From the NCBI RefSeq assembly GCF_902168065.1, contig NZ_LR655701.1, positions 1 to 64,000 on the forward strand: a stretch of 64,000 nucleotides of DNA, written 5' to 3'. The first letter of the stretch is position 1. Each line of letters opens with the position of its first letter. The notes under the pieces were generated by a model. The model was not told where the DNA came from. It made no database searches and was given only the letters and a program-made list of their open reading frames with translations. Position numbers and translations under genes: made by a program. Positions 8,210-19,056 of this stretch are shown one piece after another. The stretch comes from Mycobacterium tilburgii. GTDB taxonomy: Bacteria; Actinomycetota; Actinomycetes; Mycobacteriales; Mycobacteriaceae.

Positions 8210-8968
8210 ATGCCCGCTATCGACCTCAACGCCGACTTGGGCGAGGGCTTCGGCGTCTGGCGGCTCGGCGACGACGACGCCATGCTGCAGATCGTCACCA
8301 GCGCCAACGTTGCCTGCGGTTTCCACGCCGGTGATCCGGCCGGCCTGCTGCGGGTCTGTCGCGGCGCCGCCGCGCGCGGAGTGCGGATCGGCGCGCAGGT
8401 GAGCTATCGCGACCTGGCCGGGTTCGACAGGCGCTTCATCGACGTCGACCCCGCGGACCTGACGGCCGACGTGATGTATCAGATCGGCGCGTTGCAGGCG
8501 CTCGTGCGCGCGGCCGGGTCGACCGTCAGCTACGTCAAACCCCATGGCGCGCTGTACAACACGATCGTGACCAACCGCGAGCAGGCCGCCGCGGTCGCCG
8601 AGGCGGTCCGATCGGTGGATGACACGCTGCCGGTGCTGGGCATGCCGGGTTCGGCGTTCCTCGCCGAGGCCGAGCAACGGAATCTGCCCACCGTCGCCGA
8701 GGCGTTCGCGGACCGCGCCTACAGGCCGGACGGACAGCTGGTCTCTCGTCGCGAACCGGGCGCGATACTGTATGACCTGGCGGCGGTCGCCGAGCGGGTG
8801 CTGACCATGGTGTCGGACGGGCGGGTCACCGCGATCGACGGCAGCCCGGTCGATGTCCGGGTGGAATCTGTTTGCGTGCACGGTGATTCGCCGGGTGCGG
8901 TGCAGATCGCCGCCGCGGTCGCCGACCGGCTGCGGGCCGCGGGCATCGACATCAGAGCGTTCTGCTGA
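8210..8968 (+). CDS. pxpA: PxpA-like 5-oxoprolinase subunit A (LamB/YcsF family)
   Basis: PxpA works with PxpB and PxpC to open 5-oxoproline with ATP in bacteria. The 252-residue protein has the family start [12 protein letters not shown], the motif [24 protein letters not shown] and [17 protein letters not shown]. It starts at ATG 8210 just after a gene remnant. No pxpB or pxpC lies nearby on either side, so the function depends on partners elsewhere or may be lost. The frame is intact. Its stop is followed at once by the decayed Rv3577-like gene. Confidence 0.85.
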   Translation: MPAIDLNADLGEGFGVWRLGDDDAMLQIVTSANVACGFHAGDPAGLLRVCRGAAARGVRIGAQVSYRDLAGFDRRFIDVDPADLTADVMYQIGALQALVRAAGSTVSYVKPHGALYNTIVTNREQAAAVAEAVRSVDDTLPVLGMPGSAFLAEAEQRNLPTVAEAFADRAYRPDGQLVSRREPGAILYDLAAVAERVLTMVSDGRVTAIDGSPVDVRVESVCVHGDSPGAVQIAAAVADRLRAAGIDIRAFC

Positions 8969-9888
8969 CGCGGCTGCGGCTCGGTCGGCCCGATATCGCG
9001 CGGTATTCCGGCCGATTCGACGTATCCGCCGCAGGTTCCGACGCCGGACCTCTCGGTGACTCGGCTGGGTGTGGCGACGCTGCTCATCGACGACGGGTCG
9101 TCCGCGCTGCTGACCGACGGCTACTTTTCCCGCCCCGGCCTGGCCCGGGTCGGGGCCGGCAAGGTCGCGCCGTCACCGGCCCGGGTGGACGGCTGCCTGG
9201 CCCGGGCCAAGGTGTCGCGGCTGGAGGCCGTCATCCTGGTGCATACCCACGTCGACCATGTGCTGGATTCCGCGCTGGTCGCCGACCACACCGGCGCACT
9301 CTTGGTCGGCGGCGCATCCGCGGCCAATGTCGGGCGTGGCTACGGCCTGCCCGAGGACCGGCTGGTGGTGGCGGCGTCGGGCAAGCCGATTCGGTTGGGC
9401 GCCTACGACGTAACCCTGGTGGAGTCACATCACTGTCCGCCGGACCACTTCCCGGGGGTGATCGCCGAACCACTGGTGCCGCCGGTGAAGGCGGGCGCCT
9501 ATCGGTACGGAGAGGCGTGGTCGGCGCTGATCCACCACCTGCCGTCGGACAAGCGGTTGTTGGTCCAAGGCAGTGCCGGTTTCGTCGCCGGCGTGCTGGC
9601 CGGCCGGCGGGCCGACGCGGTTTATCTGTCGTCGGCCAGTTGGGCCTACAGCCGCAGGTCTTACCTGCTCGACTACTGGCAGAAACCGTGCAAGCGGTCG
9701 GCGCACGCCGGGTGATTGCCATCCACTGGGACTATTTCTTTCGCCCGATGTCAAATCCGTTGCGGTCCTTGCCCTATGCAGGCGACAACTTGGACGTGTC
9801 TATGAGTATCCTCGATGATCTGGCCGCACGCGACGGTGTCGCGCTGCACCTTCCGACGGTGTGGCAGTGCGAAAACACTTGGCAGTGA
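8956..9888 (+). pseudogene. Rv3577-like metallo-hydrolase, frameshifted at both ends
   Basis: The start reads [19 protein letters not shown] near 8962, then shifts to PPQVPTPDLSVTRLGVATLL. The core to about 9640 is open and carries the metallo-beta-lactamase-fold metal motif HTHVDHVLDSA and ESHHCPPDHFPG. Near 9625-9680 the frame switches three times (VYLS, GQLGLQPQ, SYLLDYW, ETVQAVGARRV) before ending IAIHWDYFF...LPTVWQCENTWQ. At least four small indels are needed to restore it. The start codon is unclear; none of the usual ones sits at the expected place. The substrate is unknown even in the intact family. Confidence 0.75.
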
Positions 9889-9901
9889 ATCGGTCCAGAC
9901 G

Positions 9902-10288
9902 TTGGCACTGACCGTCGCGCTGTTGTTGCTCGCTATGGTGATCGGGTTTGCGGTGGCGCGCCCGCGCGGGTGGCCGGAGGCGGTCGCGGCGGTGCCGGCC
10001 GCCGTCATCGTGATTGCCGTCGGCGCGGTCTCAGTCGATCAGGCGGCCCGGCAAATCACCGGTTTGTCGGGCGTGGTGGCGTTATTGGGCGCGGTGCTGG
10101 TGTTCGCCAAGCTGTGCGCCGACGAGGGCTTCTTCGAGGTCGCGGGTGCGGCGATCGCGCGGACCCCCGCGGCTCACACAGGCTGCTGCGCCACGTGTTC
10201 GTCATCGCCGCCTCCATCACCGCCGTCCTGAGCCTGGACGCCACCGTGGTGTTGCTGACACCGGTGGTGCTGGCGGCGGTGCGCGATC
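9902..10288 (+). pseudogene. arsB2: arsB2, arsenite/anion efflux permease, truncated
   Basis: From a TTG at 9902 the frame encodes ArsB-like membrane segments (LALTVALLLLAMVIGFAVAR, AVVALLGAVLVFAKLCADEG is the recognisable core region). Near 10180 a frameshift moves the continuation to RLLRHVFVIAASITAVLSLD and TVVLLTPVVLAAVRDL. At about 10285 the gene stops abruptly at a junction with a LuxR-type fragment on the other strand. Some 300 residues of the usual transporter are gone. It follows the Rv3577-like gene as in M. tuberculosis. Confidence 0.75.
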
Positions 10289-10360
10289 TCGCTATTGGAC
10301 AGCCCGGCCGCCACGAGTTCGACGGCGTCGCGTTGGCGCCCGGACAGTTTCAGACCCGTC
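10283..10360 (-). pseudogene. LuxR-type helix-turn-helix fragment
   Basis: The minus strand reads LKLSGRQRDAVELVAAGLSN and then SEIA, the first half of a LuxR/GerE DNA-binding domain. It is cut off at about 10283, where the arsB2 fragment begins on the other strand. The sequence 10361-10504 upstream of it has no recognisable coding signal beyond an unassigned plus-strand frame ending RTPLGRLAYSRVR. It is the scar of a deletion that joined two unrelated genes. Confidence 0.6.
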
Positions 10361-10504
10361 GGGGTTGACCGCACTGGTCGATCCGCCGGCCCGGCTGCTG
10401 CGTCCGGCGATGCTCCGCCGCGCGGCCGGTACCAGGCGCCAACGGAACCGCCGCATCGTCGATGTGCGCACGCCGCTGGGCCGGTTGGCCTACAGCAGGG
10501 TCCG

Positions 10505-11441
10505 CTAGGCGCGCCGATAGGCGGGCGGCAGAGGCATGCCGAGGTTGGCAAGCACGCCACGCAGGGTGGTCGGGTAGTCGGTGATGATGCCGTCGACGCC
10601 AACGCTGATCTGCTCGCGCATGGCCTCGGCGTCGTTGACTGTCCACGGAATTACATTGAGCCCCAACGCATGTGCGTGATCGACATACGATCTGCCGGTG
10701 ACCAGTCGGTATTCGGGTGCAACGATGTTCTCGCCGGCCAACAGCGCCCCGACGACGGGATCGCCGACGGCCGCAGCGTCAATGCCGGCCAGCCACGGCG
10801 AGCCCGGCATCCAGGTCGTGTCGTCGTATAGGGCTACCAACGGGATGGCCGCCTCGGCCCGGTTGCACCAGGGGCAGGGTGCGCCAGTCGAAGCTCTCAA
10901 TCTCGACGCGGTCGAGGGTGCCCGCCGCCCGCACCGCGGCCAGAATCACGTCGACGAATCGCTGCAGCCCGGCCGACGCACCCGGCTCGTTGGCCTCGAC
11001 CTTGGTTTCGATGTTGTACTGCACACCGGTGCCGTTCGGGGTCCGATACGACTCGGCGAGGGCGAAGACTTCCGGCAGGGTTGCTATCTTGTTGCCGCGC
11101 ACCACCGTTGTGCAGGGATATTCGGGCAGGGGGCGGCCGCAGTCCAGGGTGCGGATCTGCGTGAGGGTGAGGTCGTGCACCAGTTTTCCGACGTAGGGGT
11201 ATTGCGGGTCGCCGCCGACAGCGTGTGCGGTGTCGGCGTCGATCGCCGCGTCGTGCCACACCAGGGGCTGGTCGTCCTTGGTGATGACGATGTCGAGTTC
11301 CAGTGTGCTGACCCCGAGTTCGAGCGAGGTCGCGAAGGCTCGCAGCGACTCCTCAGTCGTTTCCCCGCGTCCGCCGCGGTGCGCCTGCAGGTCGAACTCC
11401 GATGGTTGGGCGGCGGCAACGAGCAACCCCGGCAGCAGCAC
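10505..11441 (-). pseudogene. Glycerophosphodiester phosphodiesterase, one frameshift
   Basis: GDPD enzymes cleave glycerophosphodiesters to glycerol-3-phosphate and an alcohol. The N-terminal part from GTG 11441 has a short hydrophobic leader (LLPGLLVAAAQ) and the catalytic motifs LQAHRGGRGETTEES and STLELDIVITKDDQPLVWHD. After FDWRTLPLVQ one extra C (CAACCGG for CAACGG, about 10870) shifts the frame. The C-terminal part continues as RAEAAIPLVALYDDTTW and ends PWTVND...GVDGIITDYPTTLRG. A shortened N-terminal protein of about 220 residues could be made but would lack the last third of the barrel. Confidence 0.85.
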
Positions 11442-11492
11442 CAGTGCGAGCCAGGGTGGCGCCCAGGCGTGTGGACCGGCCGGGCAGGGTCG

Positions 11493-12425
11493 TCAGCTCC
11501 GGCGTTGGCGGGCTATTTCGGCGAGTACCACCCCGGCGGCCACCGAGGCGTTCAGAGACTCGGTCCGGCCGGCCATCGGGATCGACACCACCTCGTCGCA
11601 GGTCTGGCGCACCAGCCGGGACAAGCCCTTGCCCTCCGACCCGACGACCACGACGATCGGGTCGGTGCCGTCCAGGTCGTCGACCGTGGTGTCGCCGTCG
11701 GCGTCCAGCCCGATCACCCGGACCCCACGGTCGGCCCAATCCTTCAGCGTTCTGGTGAGATTGGTGGCACGTGCCACCGGAATCCGGACGGCGGCGCCAG
11801 CGCTGGTACGCCAAGCCACCGCGGTCACCGAGGCCGAACGGCGTTGCGGTATCAGGACACCGTGGCCGCCGAAGGCCGCGACCGAGCGGACGATCGCGCC
11901 CAGATTGCGGGGATCGGAGATGTTGTCCAGGGCCACCAGCAACGCCGGCGGCGATTGCAGCGCGGTCCCGAGCAGGTCGTCGGGGTGGGCGTAGTTGTAC
12001 GGCGGAACCTGCAAGGCGATGCCCTGGTGCAGATGGTTGGTGGTCATCTTGTCCAGGTCCGTACGCGGCACCTCCAAGATGGCGATGCCCAAATCTGCTG
12101 CCCGAGAGACGGATTCGGTGACACGCTCATCAGCGTCGATGCCCAGTGCGACGTAGAGCGCGGTCGCGGGAACATCGGCGCGCAGGCACTCCAGCACCGG
12201 GTTGCGGCCGAGCACAGTTTCGGTCTCGTCGGTGCGCTTGGCCGGACGGCGAGGTTGGCTCTTGGCGGCACGCTTCGCCGCGGGATGGTTGGAACGCAGG
12301 TGCGCGGGCGGCGTGGGCCCCCGGCCCTCCAAGGCGCGGCGCCGCTGACCGCCCGACCCGACGGTCGGCCCCTTCTTACTGCTGGTCTTGCGCACCGCCC
12401 CCTGGCGCCGATAGTTACCGGCCAT
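11493..12425 (-). CDS. TrmH/SpoU family rRNA 2'-O-methyltransferase (Rv3579c-like)
   Basis: This 310-residue enzyme belongs to the SPOUT group and probably methylates a ribose in 23S rRNA (RlmB type). The first 70 residues are a basic, Arg/Lys-rich tail; a substrate-binding domain follows ([12 protein letters not shown]). The C-terminal knot holds the three SpoU motifs: [32 protein letters not shown] and [19 protein letters not shown]. It lies 11 bases downstream of cysS and is probably in its operon. The frame is intact. The exact nucleotide modified is inferred from the family. Confidence 0.9.
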   Translation of the reverse strand: MAGNYRRQGAVRKTSSKKGPTVGSGGQRRRALEGRGPTPPAHLRSNHPAAKRAAKSQPRRPAKRTDETETVLGRNPVLECLRADVPATALYVALGIDADERVTESVSRAADLGIAILEVPRTDLDKMTTNHLHQGIALQVPPYNYAHPDDLLGTALQSPPALLVALDNISDPRNLGAIVRSVAAFGGHGVLIPQRRSASVTAVAWRTSAGAAVRIPVARATNLTRTLKDWADRGVRVIGLDADGDTTVDDLDGTDPIVVVVGSEGKGLSRLVRQTCDEVVSIPMAGRTESLNASVAAGVVLAEIARQRRS

Positions 12426-12436
12426 CTACTCGGCCA

Positions 12437-13846
12437 CTACTTGTCGTCACTGGAGAGCAGCTCCCATTGCGGCCCGTCGGCGGTGTCGGTGACCTCGATG
12501 CCCGCTTGCTTCAGCCGGTCCCGAATCTCGTCTGCGAGTGCCCAATTGCGCTCCTCGCGGGCGCGTTGACGCCGCTCCAGCTCGGCCTGAACCAGCACGT
12601 CGACCGCCGCGAGGGCGGCCGACGTCTCGTCTCGGGTTTCCCAGCGCTCGTCGAGCGGATCACAGCCCAGGATGCCCATCATGACACGGATGGCACGGGC
12701 ATAGTGCAAGGCGGTTTCGTGGTCACCGGCATCGAGGGCCCGGTTCCCCTCCGCGCGCGCGTGATGGATCTCGGACAGCGCGATCGGGACCGCGAGGTCG
12801 TCGTCGAGCGCGTTGGCGAAGCGCGTCGTCCACTGCCCCGGCACCACCCCGCCGACGCGGGCCCGCGCCCGGTGCAGGAATTCCTCAACTCCCACATAGG
12901 CTTTCACCGCGTCCTGCAGTGCGGTCTCGGAGAACTCGAGCATCGAACGGTAGTGCGCGCTGCTCAAGTAGTAGCGCAACTCGGGTGGGCGAACACGCTG
13001 CAGCATCGCCGGGATAGACAACACGTTGCCCAACGACTTGCTCATCTTCTCCCCACCCATCGTCACCCAGCCGTTGTGCAGCCAGTAGCGGGCGAACCGA
13101 TCGCCGGCGGCACGACTCTGCGCGATCTCGTTCTCATGGTGCGGGAACACTAAATCCATTCCGCCACAATGGATATCGAATTCCGATCCGAGATATGTGC
13201 GCGTCATCGCCGAGCATTCCAGGTGCCAGCCCGGCCGGCCGCGACCCCAGGGTGTGGGCCAGGACGGTTCACCGGGCTTGGCGGCCTTCCACATGGTGAA
13301 GTCGCGCTGGTCGCGCTTACCGGTGGCCACACCTTCGCCCTGGTGAACGTCGTCGATCCGGTGGCCGGACAACTGCCCGTACTCGGGGAAGCTGAGCACG
13401 TCGAAGTAGACATCGCCGTTACTGGCGTACGCGTGACCATTTTCGATCAGGCGTTCCATTAACTCGACCATCTGGGTGACGTGCCCGGTCGCGCGGGGCT
13501 CCGCCGACGGCGGCAACACGTCCAGCGCGTCGTATGCCGCGGTGAAGGCGCGTTCGAAAGTCGCCGCCCACTCCCACCACGGCCGGCATGCGACGGCGGC
13601 CTTGGCGAGGATCTTGTCGTCGATGTCGGTGACGTTACGGACGAACGCGACGTCGTACCCGCGCGCTATCAGCCAGCGGCGCAGGATGTCGAACGCGACG
13701 CCGCTGCGGACGTGCCCGATGTGCGGCTGCCCCTGGACGGTGGCGCCACACAGGTAAACGGAGACGTGTCCCTCGCGCAGCGGAACGAAATCGCGCACGG
13801 CACCGGCTGCCGTGTCGTGGAGCCGCAGACGGGGGCGATCGGTCAC
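12437..13846 (-). CDS. cysS: Cysteinyl-tRNA synthetase
   Basis: CysS charges tRNA-Cys. The 469-residue length equals that of the M. tuberculosis enzyme. Visible class I motifs are the HIGH-type PHIGHVRSG (about residue 37), the zinc-ligand region starting YLCGATV and including [15 protein letters not shown] with [15 protein letters not shown], and EKMSKSLGN (KMSKS). The C-terminal anticodon region is complete and ends in [10 protein letters not shown]. It is followed by the rRNA methyltransferase gene and preceded by ispF. The frame is intact, as expected for an essential gene. Confidence 0.96.
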   Translation of the reverse strand: MTDRPRLRLHDTAAGAVRDFVPLREGHVSVYLCGATVQGQPHIGHVRSGVAFDILRRWLIARGYDVAFVRNVTDIDDKILAKAAVACRPWWEWAATFERAFTAAYDALDVLPPSAEPRATGHVTQMVELMERLIENGHAYASNGDVYFDVLSFPEYGQLSGHRIDDVHQGEGVATGKRDQRDFTMWKAAKPGEPSWPTPWGRGRPGWHLECSAMTRTYLGSEFDIHCGGMDLVFPHHENEIAQSRAAGDRFARYWLHNGWVTMGGEKMSKSLGNVLSIPAMLQRVRPPELRYYLSSAHYRSMLEFSETALQDAVKAYVGVEEFLHRARARVGGVVPGQWTTRFANALDDDLAVPIALSEIHHARAEGNRALDAGDHETALHYARAIRVMMGILGCDPLDERWETRDETSAALAAVDVLVQAELERRQRAREERNWALADEIRDRLKQAGIEVTDTADGPQWELLSSDDK

Positions 13847-13897
13847 GACGTGCCAGCTTACCTGGTACTTCGGCCGGGCCGGCCGTAGCTGGCAGCG

Positions 13898-14377
13898 CTA
13901 TTCGTGGGCAACGATGAGCGCAGTGGCGATCGCGGCCAAACCTTCGCCCCGCCCGGTCAGACCCAGCCCGTCGGTGGTGGTCGCTGAGACCGATACCGGC
14001 GCCCGCAGCAGCTCCGACAAGACCCGCTGCGCCTCGGCGCGGCGCGACCCGATTTTCGGCCGGTTACCGATCACCTGGACGGCGGCGTTTCCGACCCGAT
14101 AACCCTGCGCCTCGATCAAGTCGGCGACGTGGCGCAGCATCTGGGCGCCGCTGACGTCTCGCCAGCGCGGGTCGTCGACCCCGAACACGGCACCGATGTC
14201 GCCCAGCCCGGAGGCGGATAACACCGCGTCACACAGGGCATGCGCGGCAACGTCCCCGTCGGAGTGCCCGGCGCAGCCGTCGGCGCCGTCGAACAACAAC
14301 CCCATCAGCCAGCAGGGCCGTCCGGGTTCGATCGGGTGCACGTCGGTGCCCAGACCGACGCGGGGCAGGGCGGTCAC
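13898..14377 (-). CDS. ispF: 2-C-methyl-D-erythritol 2,4-cyclodiphosphate synthase
   Basis: IspF makes the cyclodiphosphate in the non-mevalonate isoprenoid pathway. The 159-residue protein has the metal ligands in [12 protein letters not shown] (Asp and His) and [15 protein letters not shown], and the Thr-rich end [18 protein letters not shown]. Its start overlaps the ispD stop by four bases, so the two are translationally coupled. The frame is intact. Confidence 0.95.
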   Translation of the reverse strand: MTALPRVGLGTDVHPIEPGRPCWLMGLLFDGADGCAGHSDGDVAAHALCDAVLSASGLGDIGAVFGVDDPRWRDVSGAQMLRHVADLIEAQGYRVGNAAVQVIGNRPKIGSRRAEAQRVLSELLRAPVSVSATTTDGLGLTGRGEGLAAIATALIVAHE

Positions 14378-15066
14378 GGGCGCACGATCGCTTGGGCCAG
14401 CAGCAGATCCAGCTGGGTGGTGATCTTGAACGCCAGCGGGTCGCCGTCGACCACCCGGACCTGGCCGCCGATTTGCTCGACCAACGATGCGTCGTCGGTA
14501 GCGATGGCGTCAGCGGTGTCGGCGGCGCGTTGATAGGCGCGCAGCAGCACCTCGATCGCAAACCCCTGCGGGGTCTGCGCCGCGCGCAGCCCGGCGCGTT
14601 CCGGCGTCCCCAGCACCACGCCGTTGGCATCCACGGCCTTGATGGTGTCATGCAGCGGCAGCGCCGGCACCACGGCGCCGTGCCCGGCCCGCAACTCCTG
14701 GACAACCCGCGCGATCAGCGGCGGTGGGGTCAGCGCCCGGGACGCGTCGTGGACGAGGACAAACTCCGGGCTGCGGGCAACGGCGGACAGCGCGAGCCGG
14801 ACCGACTCGGTGCGCCCGGCCCCGCCGGCGACGACGGTGATCTGCGCGCCGGGCTGGTCAGCGAGAAGGCGTTTGGCCTGGTCGATGCGGTCGGCGGGCA
14901 CCGCTGCCACAACCTGGTCGACGAACCCCGACTGCAGCAAGCCGGCAACGGCCCGTTCGAGCAGCGTGTGCCCGTCGAGCTCACAGAATGCTTTTGGAAT
15001 ACCGGCGCGTAGCCGTTCCCCCGACCCCGCGGCGGGGACTACTGCGACAACTGTGCCCCCGGCCAC
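14374..15066 (-). CDS. ispD: 2-C-methyl-D-erythritol 4-phosphate cytidylyltransferase
   Basis: IspD joins CTP to MEP in the isoprenoid precursor pathway. The 230-residue protein starts with [20 protein letters not shown], the nucleotide-binding loop, and holds [12 protein letters not shown] and the C-terminal [15 protein letters not shown]. It lies 14 bases after carD and overlaps ispF, giving the order carD-ispD-ispF on the minus strand. The frame is intact. Confidence 0.95.
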   Translation of the reverse strand: MAGGTVVAVVPAAGSGERLRAGIPKAFCELDGHTLLERAVAGLLQSGFVDQVVAAVPADRIDQAKRLLADQPGAQITVVAGGAGRTESVRLALSAVARSPEFVLVHDASRALTPPPLIARVVQELRAGHGAVVPALPLHDTIKAVDANGVVLGTPERAGLRAAQTPQGFAIEVLLRAYQRAADTADAIATDDASLVEQIGGQVRVVDGDPLAFKITTQLDLLLAQAIVRP

Positions 15067-15080
15067 CGGAGCTCACGCCT

Positions 15081-15882
<802 letters not shown>

Positions 15883-16437
15883 GTGAACCGCTTCAAGACC
15901 GGCCGCGCGGTCCGCTTCCCCGCCCGAATCGTCCTTGCCGACCTGGCCGTGGTCGCCGCCGCCATGCTGACCGCGTGCGGTGCCGGGCAGATCTCGCAGA
16001 TGGCCACCCAGGAGCCGGCTGTCAACGGCAACCGGGCCTCGGTCAACCACGTCGCGCTGCGCGACATCCGCATCCAGGCTGCGCAGACCGGCGATTTCCT
16101 GGAGCCGGGCAAGACGGTGGACCTGGTGCTGGTGGCGGTAAACCAGTCCCCTAACGTCGCGGACCGGCTGGTGAGCATCACCAGTGACATCGGGACGGTT
16201 ACGGTGTCCGGCGACCCGCGCCTGCCCGCCAGCGGGATGCTGTTCATCGGCACGCCGGATAGCCAGAAGGTAGCTCCGGGGCCGATGAACCCCAACACCG
16301 CGGCGAAGGCGACCGTCAGGCTGGCGAAGCCTATCACCAACGGCCTCACCTATCCCTTCACCTTCACCCTCGAAAAGGCCGGGCAGACCAGCGTGCAGGT
16401 GCCGATTTCCGCCGGGCCGGCGGGACCGGCGGCCTAA
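15883..16437 (+). CDS. lpqE: LpqE, putative lipoprotein
   Basis: This is a 184-residue secreted lipoprotein of unknown function. From GTG 15883 it has a basic start (NRFKTGRAVRFPAR), a hydrophobic core (IVLADLAVVAAAM) and the lipobox LTAC (Cys 31). The rest is an immunoglobulin-like beta-rich domain (NHVALRDIRIQAAQTGDFLE, VDLVLVAVNQSPNVADRLV). It lies divergent from carD and ahead of radA, as in M. tuberculosis. A copper-related or envelope role has been suggested for such proteins but nothing here proves one. The frame is intact. Confidence 0.85.
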   Translation: MNRFKTGRAVRFPARIVLADLAVVAAAMLTACGAGQISQMATQEPAVNGNRASVNHVALRDIRIQAAQTGDFLEPGKTVDLVLVAVNQSPNVADRLVSITSDIGTVTVSGDPRLPASGMLFIGTPDSQKVAPGPMNPNTAAKATVRLAKPITNGLTYPFTFTLEKAGQTSVQVPISAGPAGPAA

Positions 16438-16527
16438 ACCGGCCGCCAGTCCCTTCCCAGGCCCGTTCCGGCCCTGTCACGCTGTGTCTGAAGGGGACTT
16501 GTCGCCCCCTGCCGATACCGTCATGAC

Positions 16528-17946
16528 GTGGCAAACGCGCGCTCGCAATACCGCTGCTCGGAGTGCCGGCACCTCACCGCGAAATGGGTGGGCCGCTGCG
16601 GAGAGTGCGGCGCCTGGGGCACCGTCGAAGAGGTGCCCCTGCTCAGCCCGGTCGGCGGCCGCCGGCCCCTAGCCGCGTCGTCGCGGGCGGTTCCGATCAG
16701 CTCCGTGGAGGCGGGCGTCAGCCGGCACCGTGCGACCGGGATCGACGAGCTCGACCGGGTGCTCGGCGGTGGCGTGGTGCCCGGCTCGGTGACGCTGCTG
16801 GCCGGCGATCCAGGCGTCGGCAAGTCGACGTTGCTGCTCAAGGTCGCTCATATGTGGGCGCAGTCCGGCCTGCGCGTACTCTACATCTCCGGTGAGGAGT
16901 CGGTGGGCCAGATCAGGTTGCGCGCCGACCGGATCGGCTGCGGCTCGGGCGATGTGTACCTGGCGACCGAATCCGACATGCACACCGTGCTCGAGCACAT
17001 CGCGACGGTCAAGCCGGCGCTTGTGATCATCGACTCGGTGCAGACCATGTCCACCACCGAGTCCGACGGCGTCGCCGGTGGGGTCACGCAGGTGCGCGCC
17101 GTCACCGCGGCGCTGACCGCCGCGGCCAAGACGAACGAGGTGGCACTGATCCTGATCGGCCATGTCACCAAGGACGGCGCCATCGCCGGACCCTGCTCGC
17201 TGGAACACCTCGTCGACGTCGTCCTGCATTTCGAAGGCGACCGTAACAGCTCGCTCCGCATGGTCCGCGGCCTGAAGAACCGGTTTGGCGGTGCCGACGA
17301 TGTCGGCTGTTTCATGTTGCACGACAACGGAATTGAAGGCGTCGCGGACCCTTCGAACCTATTCCTCGATCAGCGGCCCAACCCCGTGCCCGGCACCGCG
17401 ATCACGGTCGCGCTGGATGGCAAACGTCCGCTGATCGGCGAGGTGCAGGCGCTGCTGGCCACACCCAACGCCGGCTCACCGCGCCGCACCGTCAGCGGGA
17501 TCGACCACTCCCGCGCCGCGATGATCACCGCGGTGCTGGAAAAACACGCCAGGCTGCCGCTGGCCGCCAACGACATCTACCTGTCCACCGTCGGCGGTAT
17601 GCGGCTGACCGATCCGTCGTCGGACCTCGCAGTGGCCATCGCACTGGCCTCGGCGTTGGCCGACCTGCCGGTGCCCACCACCGCGGTGATGGTCGGCGAG
17701 GTCGGGCTGGCGGGCGATCTGCGCCGGGTCGGCGGGATGGATCGGCGGCTGGTCGAAGCCGCCCGGCAGGGATTCACCACCGCGCTGATACCGCCGAGAT
17801 GCGACGCCGTGCCGCGCGGCATGCGCGCGCTGACCGCGCCGACCATCGGGGCCGCACTCGAGCACACGATCGAAATCGCCGGGCACCGCAGCATGCCGTC
17901 GAAGCTCGAACGGCGAAACCCTCCCACACTGCACGCGCTGACGTAG
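16528..17946 (+). CDS. radA: RadA (Sms), DNA recombination/repair ATPase
   Basis: RadA helps process recombination intermediates, working as a RecA-like helicase at branches. The 472-residue protein begins at GTG 16528 with the C4 zinc finger YRCSEC...RCGECGAWG. Walker A is [11 protein letters not shown] (about residue 92), Walker B is [11 protein letters not shown], and the RadA-specific KNRFG motif is present ([13 protein letters not shown]). The C-terminal Lon-like domain includes [16 protein letters not shown]. The frame is intact. It sits just before disA, its usual partner gene. Confidence 0.95.
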   Translation: MANARSQYRCSECRHLTAKWVGRCGECGAWGTVEEVPLLSPVGGRRPLAASSRAVPISSVEAGVSRHRATGIDELDRVLGGGVVPGSVTLLAGDPGVGKSTLLLKVAHMWAQSGLRVLYISGEESVGQIRLRADRIGCGSGDVYLATESDMHTVLEHIATVKPALVIIDSVQTMSTTESDGVAGGVTQVRAVTAALTAAAKTNEVALILIGHVTKDGAIAGPCSLEHLVDVVLHFEGDRNSSLRMVRGLKNRFGGADDVGCFMLHDNGIEGVADPSNLFLDQRPNPVPGTAITVALDGKRPLIGEVQALLATPNAGSPRRTVSGIDHSRAAMITAVLEKHARLPLAANDIYLSTVGGMRLTDPSSDLAVAIALASALADLPVPTTAVMVGEVGLAGDLRRVGGMDRRLVEAARQGFTTALIPPRCDAVPRGMRALTAPTIGAALEHTIEIAGHRSMPSKLERRNPPTLHALT

Positions 17947-17960
17947 CAGAATTACACGGT

Positions 17961-19050
17961 GTGACCCGTCCGACGCTGCGTGAGACGATCGCCCGGCTGG
18001 GAGCCGCCTGGGGGGCCGGGCACCGGGGGCTCCGCGATGGCCTGGAGCGCATCCTGCGCGGCCGCACGGGCGCCCTGATCGTGTTGGAGAACGACGAGAG
18101 AGTCGAAGCCATCTGCGACGGCGGTTTCGCCCTGGATGTCCGGTACGCCCCGACCCGGCTGCGCGAACTGGCAAAGATGGACGGTGCCGTGGTGCTGTCC
18201 ACGGACGGCAGCCGGATCGTGCGAGCCAACGTGCAACTGGTGCCCGATCCGTCGATTCCCACCGACGAGTCCGGCACCCGGCACCGCTCTGCCGAACGGG
18301 CCGCGATCCAGACCGGTTACCCGGTGATCTCGGTCAGCCACTCGATGAACATCGTTACCGTCTACGTGGGCGGCGAACCCCAAGTGCTGGCCGACACCGC
18401 GACCATCCTGTCGCGCGCCAACCAGGCCATCGCCACCCTGGAGCGCTACAAGACCCGCCTGTACGAGGTCAGCAGGCTGTTGTGTCGCGGGTCGAGATCG
18501 AAGACTTCGTCACGCTGCGCCACGTGATGACGGTAGTGCAGCGACTCGAGCTAGTCCGGCGGATCGGCCTGGTGATCAATTACGACGTCGTCGAACTGGG
18601 TACCGACGGGCGCCAGCTGTGGCTGCAGCTCGAGGAGCTGCTGGGCGGCAACACACCGATCGCGAGCTGATCGTGCGCGACTACCACGCCAGCCCCGAGC
18701 CGCTGTCCGACACGCAAATGACCGCCACCCTCAACGAGCTGGACTCGCTGTCGGACACGAGCTACTCGAAATCACGTCTCTAGCAAAAGTTTTCGGCTAT
18801 CCCACTACAACCGAGGCGCGGGATTCAGCACTGAGCCCGCGGGGCTATCGCGCGATGGCTGGTATCCCGCTGCTGCAGTTCGCGCACGTGGGACCTGTTG
18901 GTGCGCAGCTTCGGCACGCTGCAGGGGCTGTTGGCCGCGAGCGCCAACGATCTGCAATCAGTTGATGACATCGGCTCGATGTGGGCCCGGCACGTGCGCG
19001 AGGGGTTGTCGCAGCTGGCCGAGTCCACGATCGCCGACCCGCTCAGCTGA
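17961..19050 (+). pseudogene. disA: disA: intact c-di-AMP cyclase domain, decayed C-terminus
   Basis: DisA scans DNA and makes c-di-AMP; in M. tuberculosis it is the only diadenylate cyclase. From GTG 17961 one frame is open to 18527 and covers the whole DAC domain with [16 protein letters not shown] and [20 protein letters not shown]. At about 18480 the frame breaks. The helical spine ([20 protein letters not shown]), then [15 protein letters not shown], then [20 protein letters not shown], then [16 protein letters not shown] follow in changing frames, so four or more indels have accumulated up to TGA 19048-19050. The N-terminus also carries a short insertion ([13 protein letters not shown]). 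A protein of about 188 residues with the catalytic motifs could still be made but would lack the HhH DNA-binding domain. Confidence 0.85.
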
Positions 19051-19056
19051 CTCCGC

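Noticed and set aside
10698..12569. Long plus-strand open frame (about 620 codons)
   Set aside because: It is antisense to the GDPD and rRNA methyltransferase genes, is rich in Arg/Gly/His and has no domain. High GC removes stops from shadow frames.
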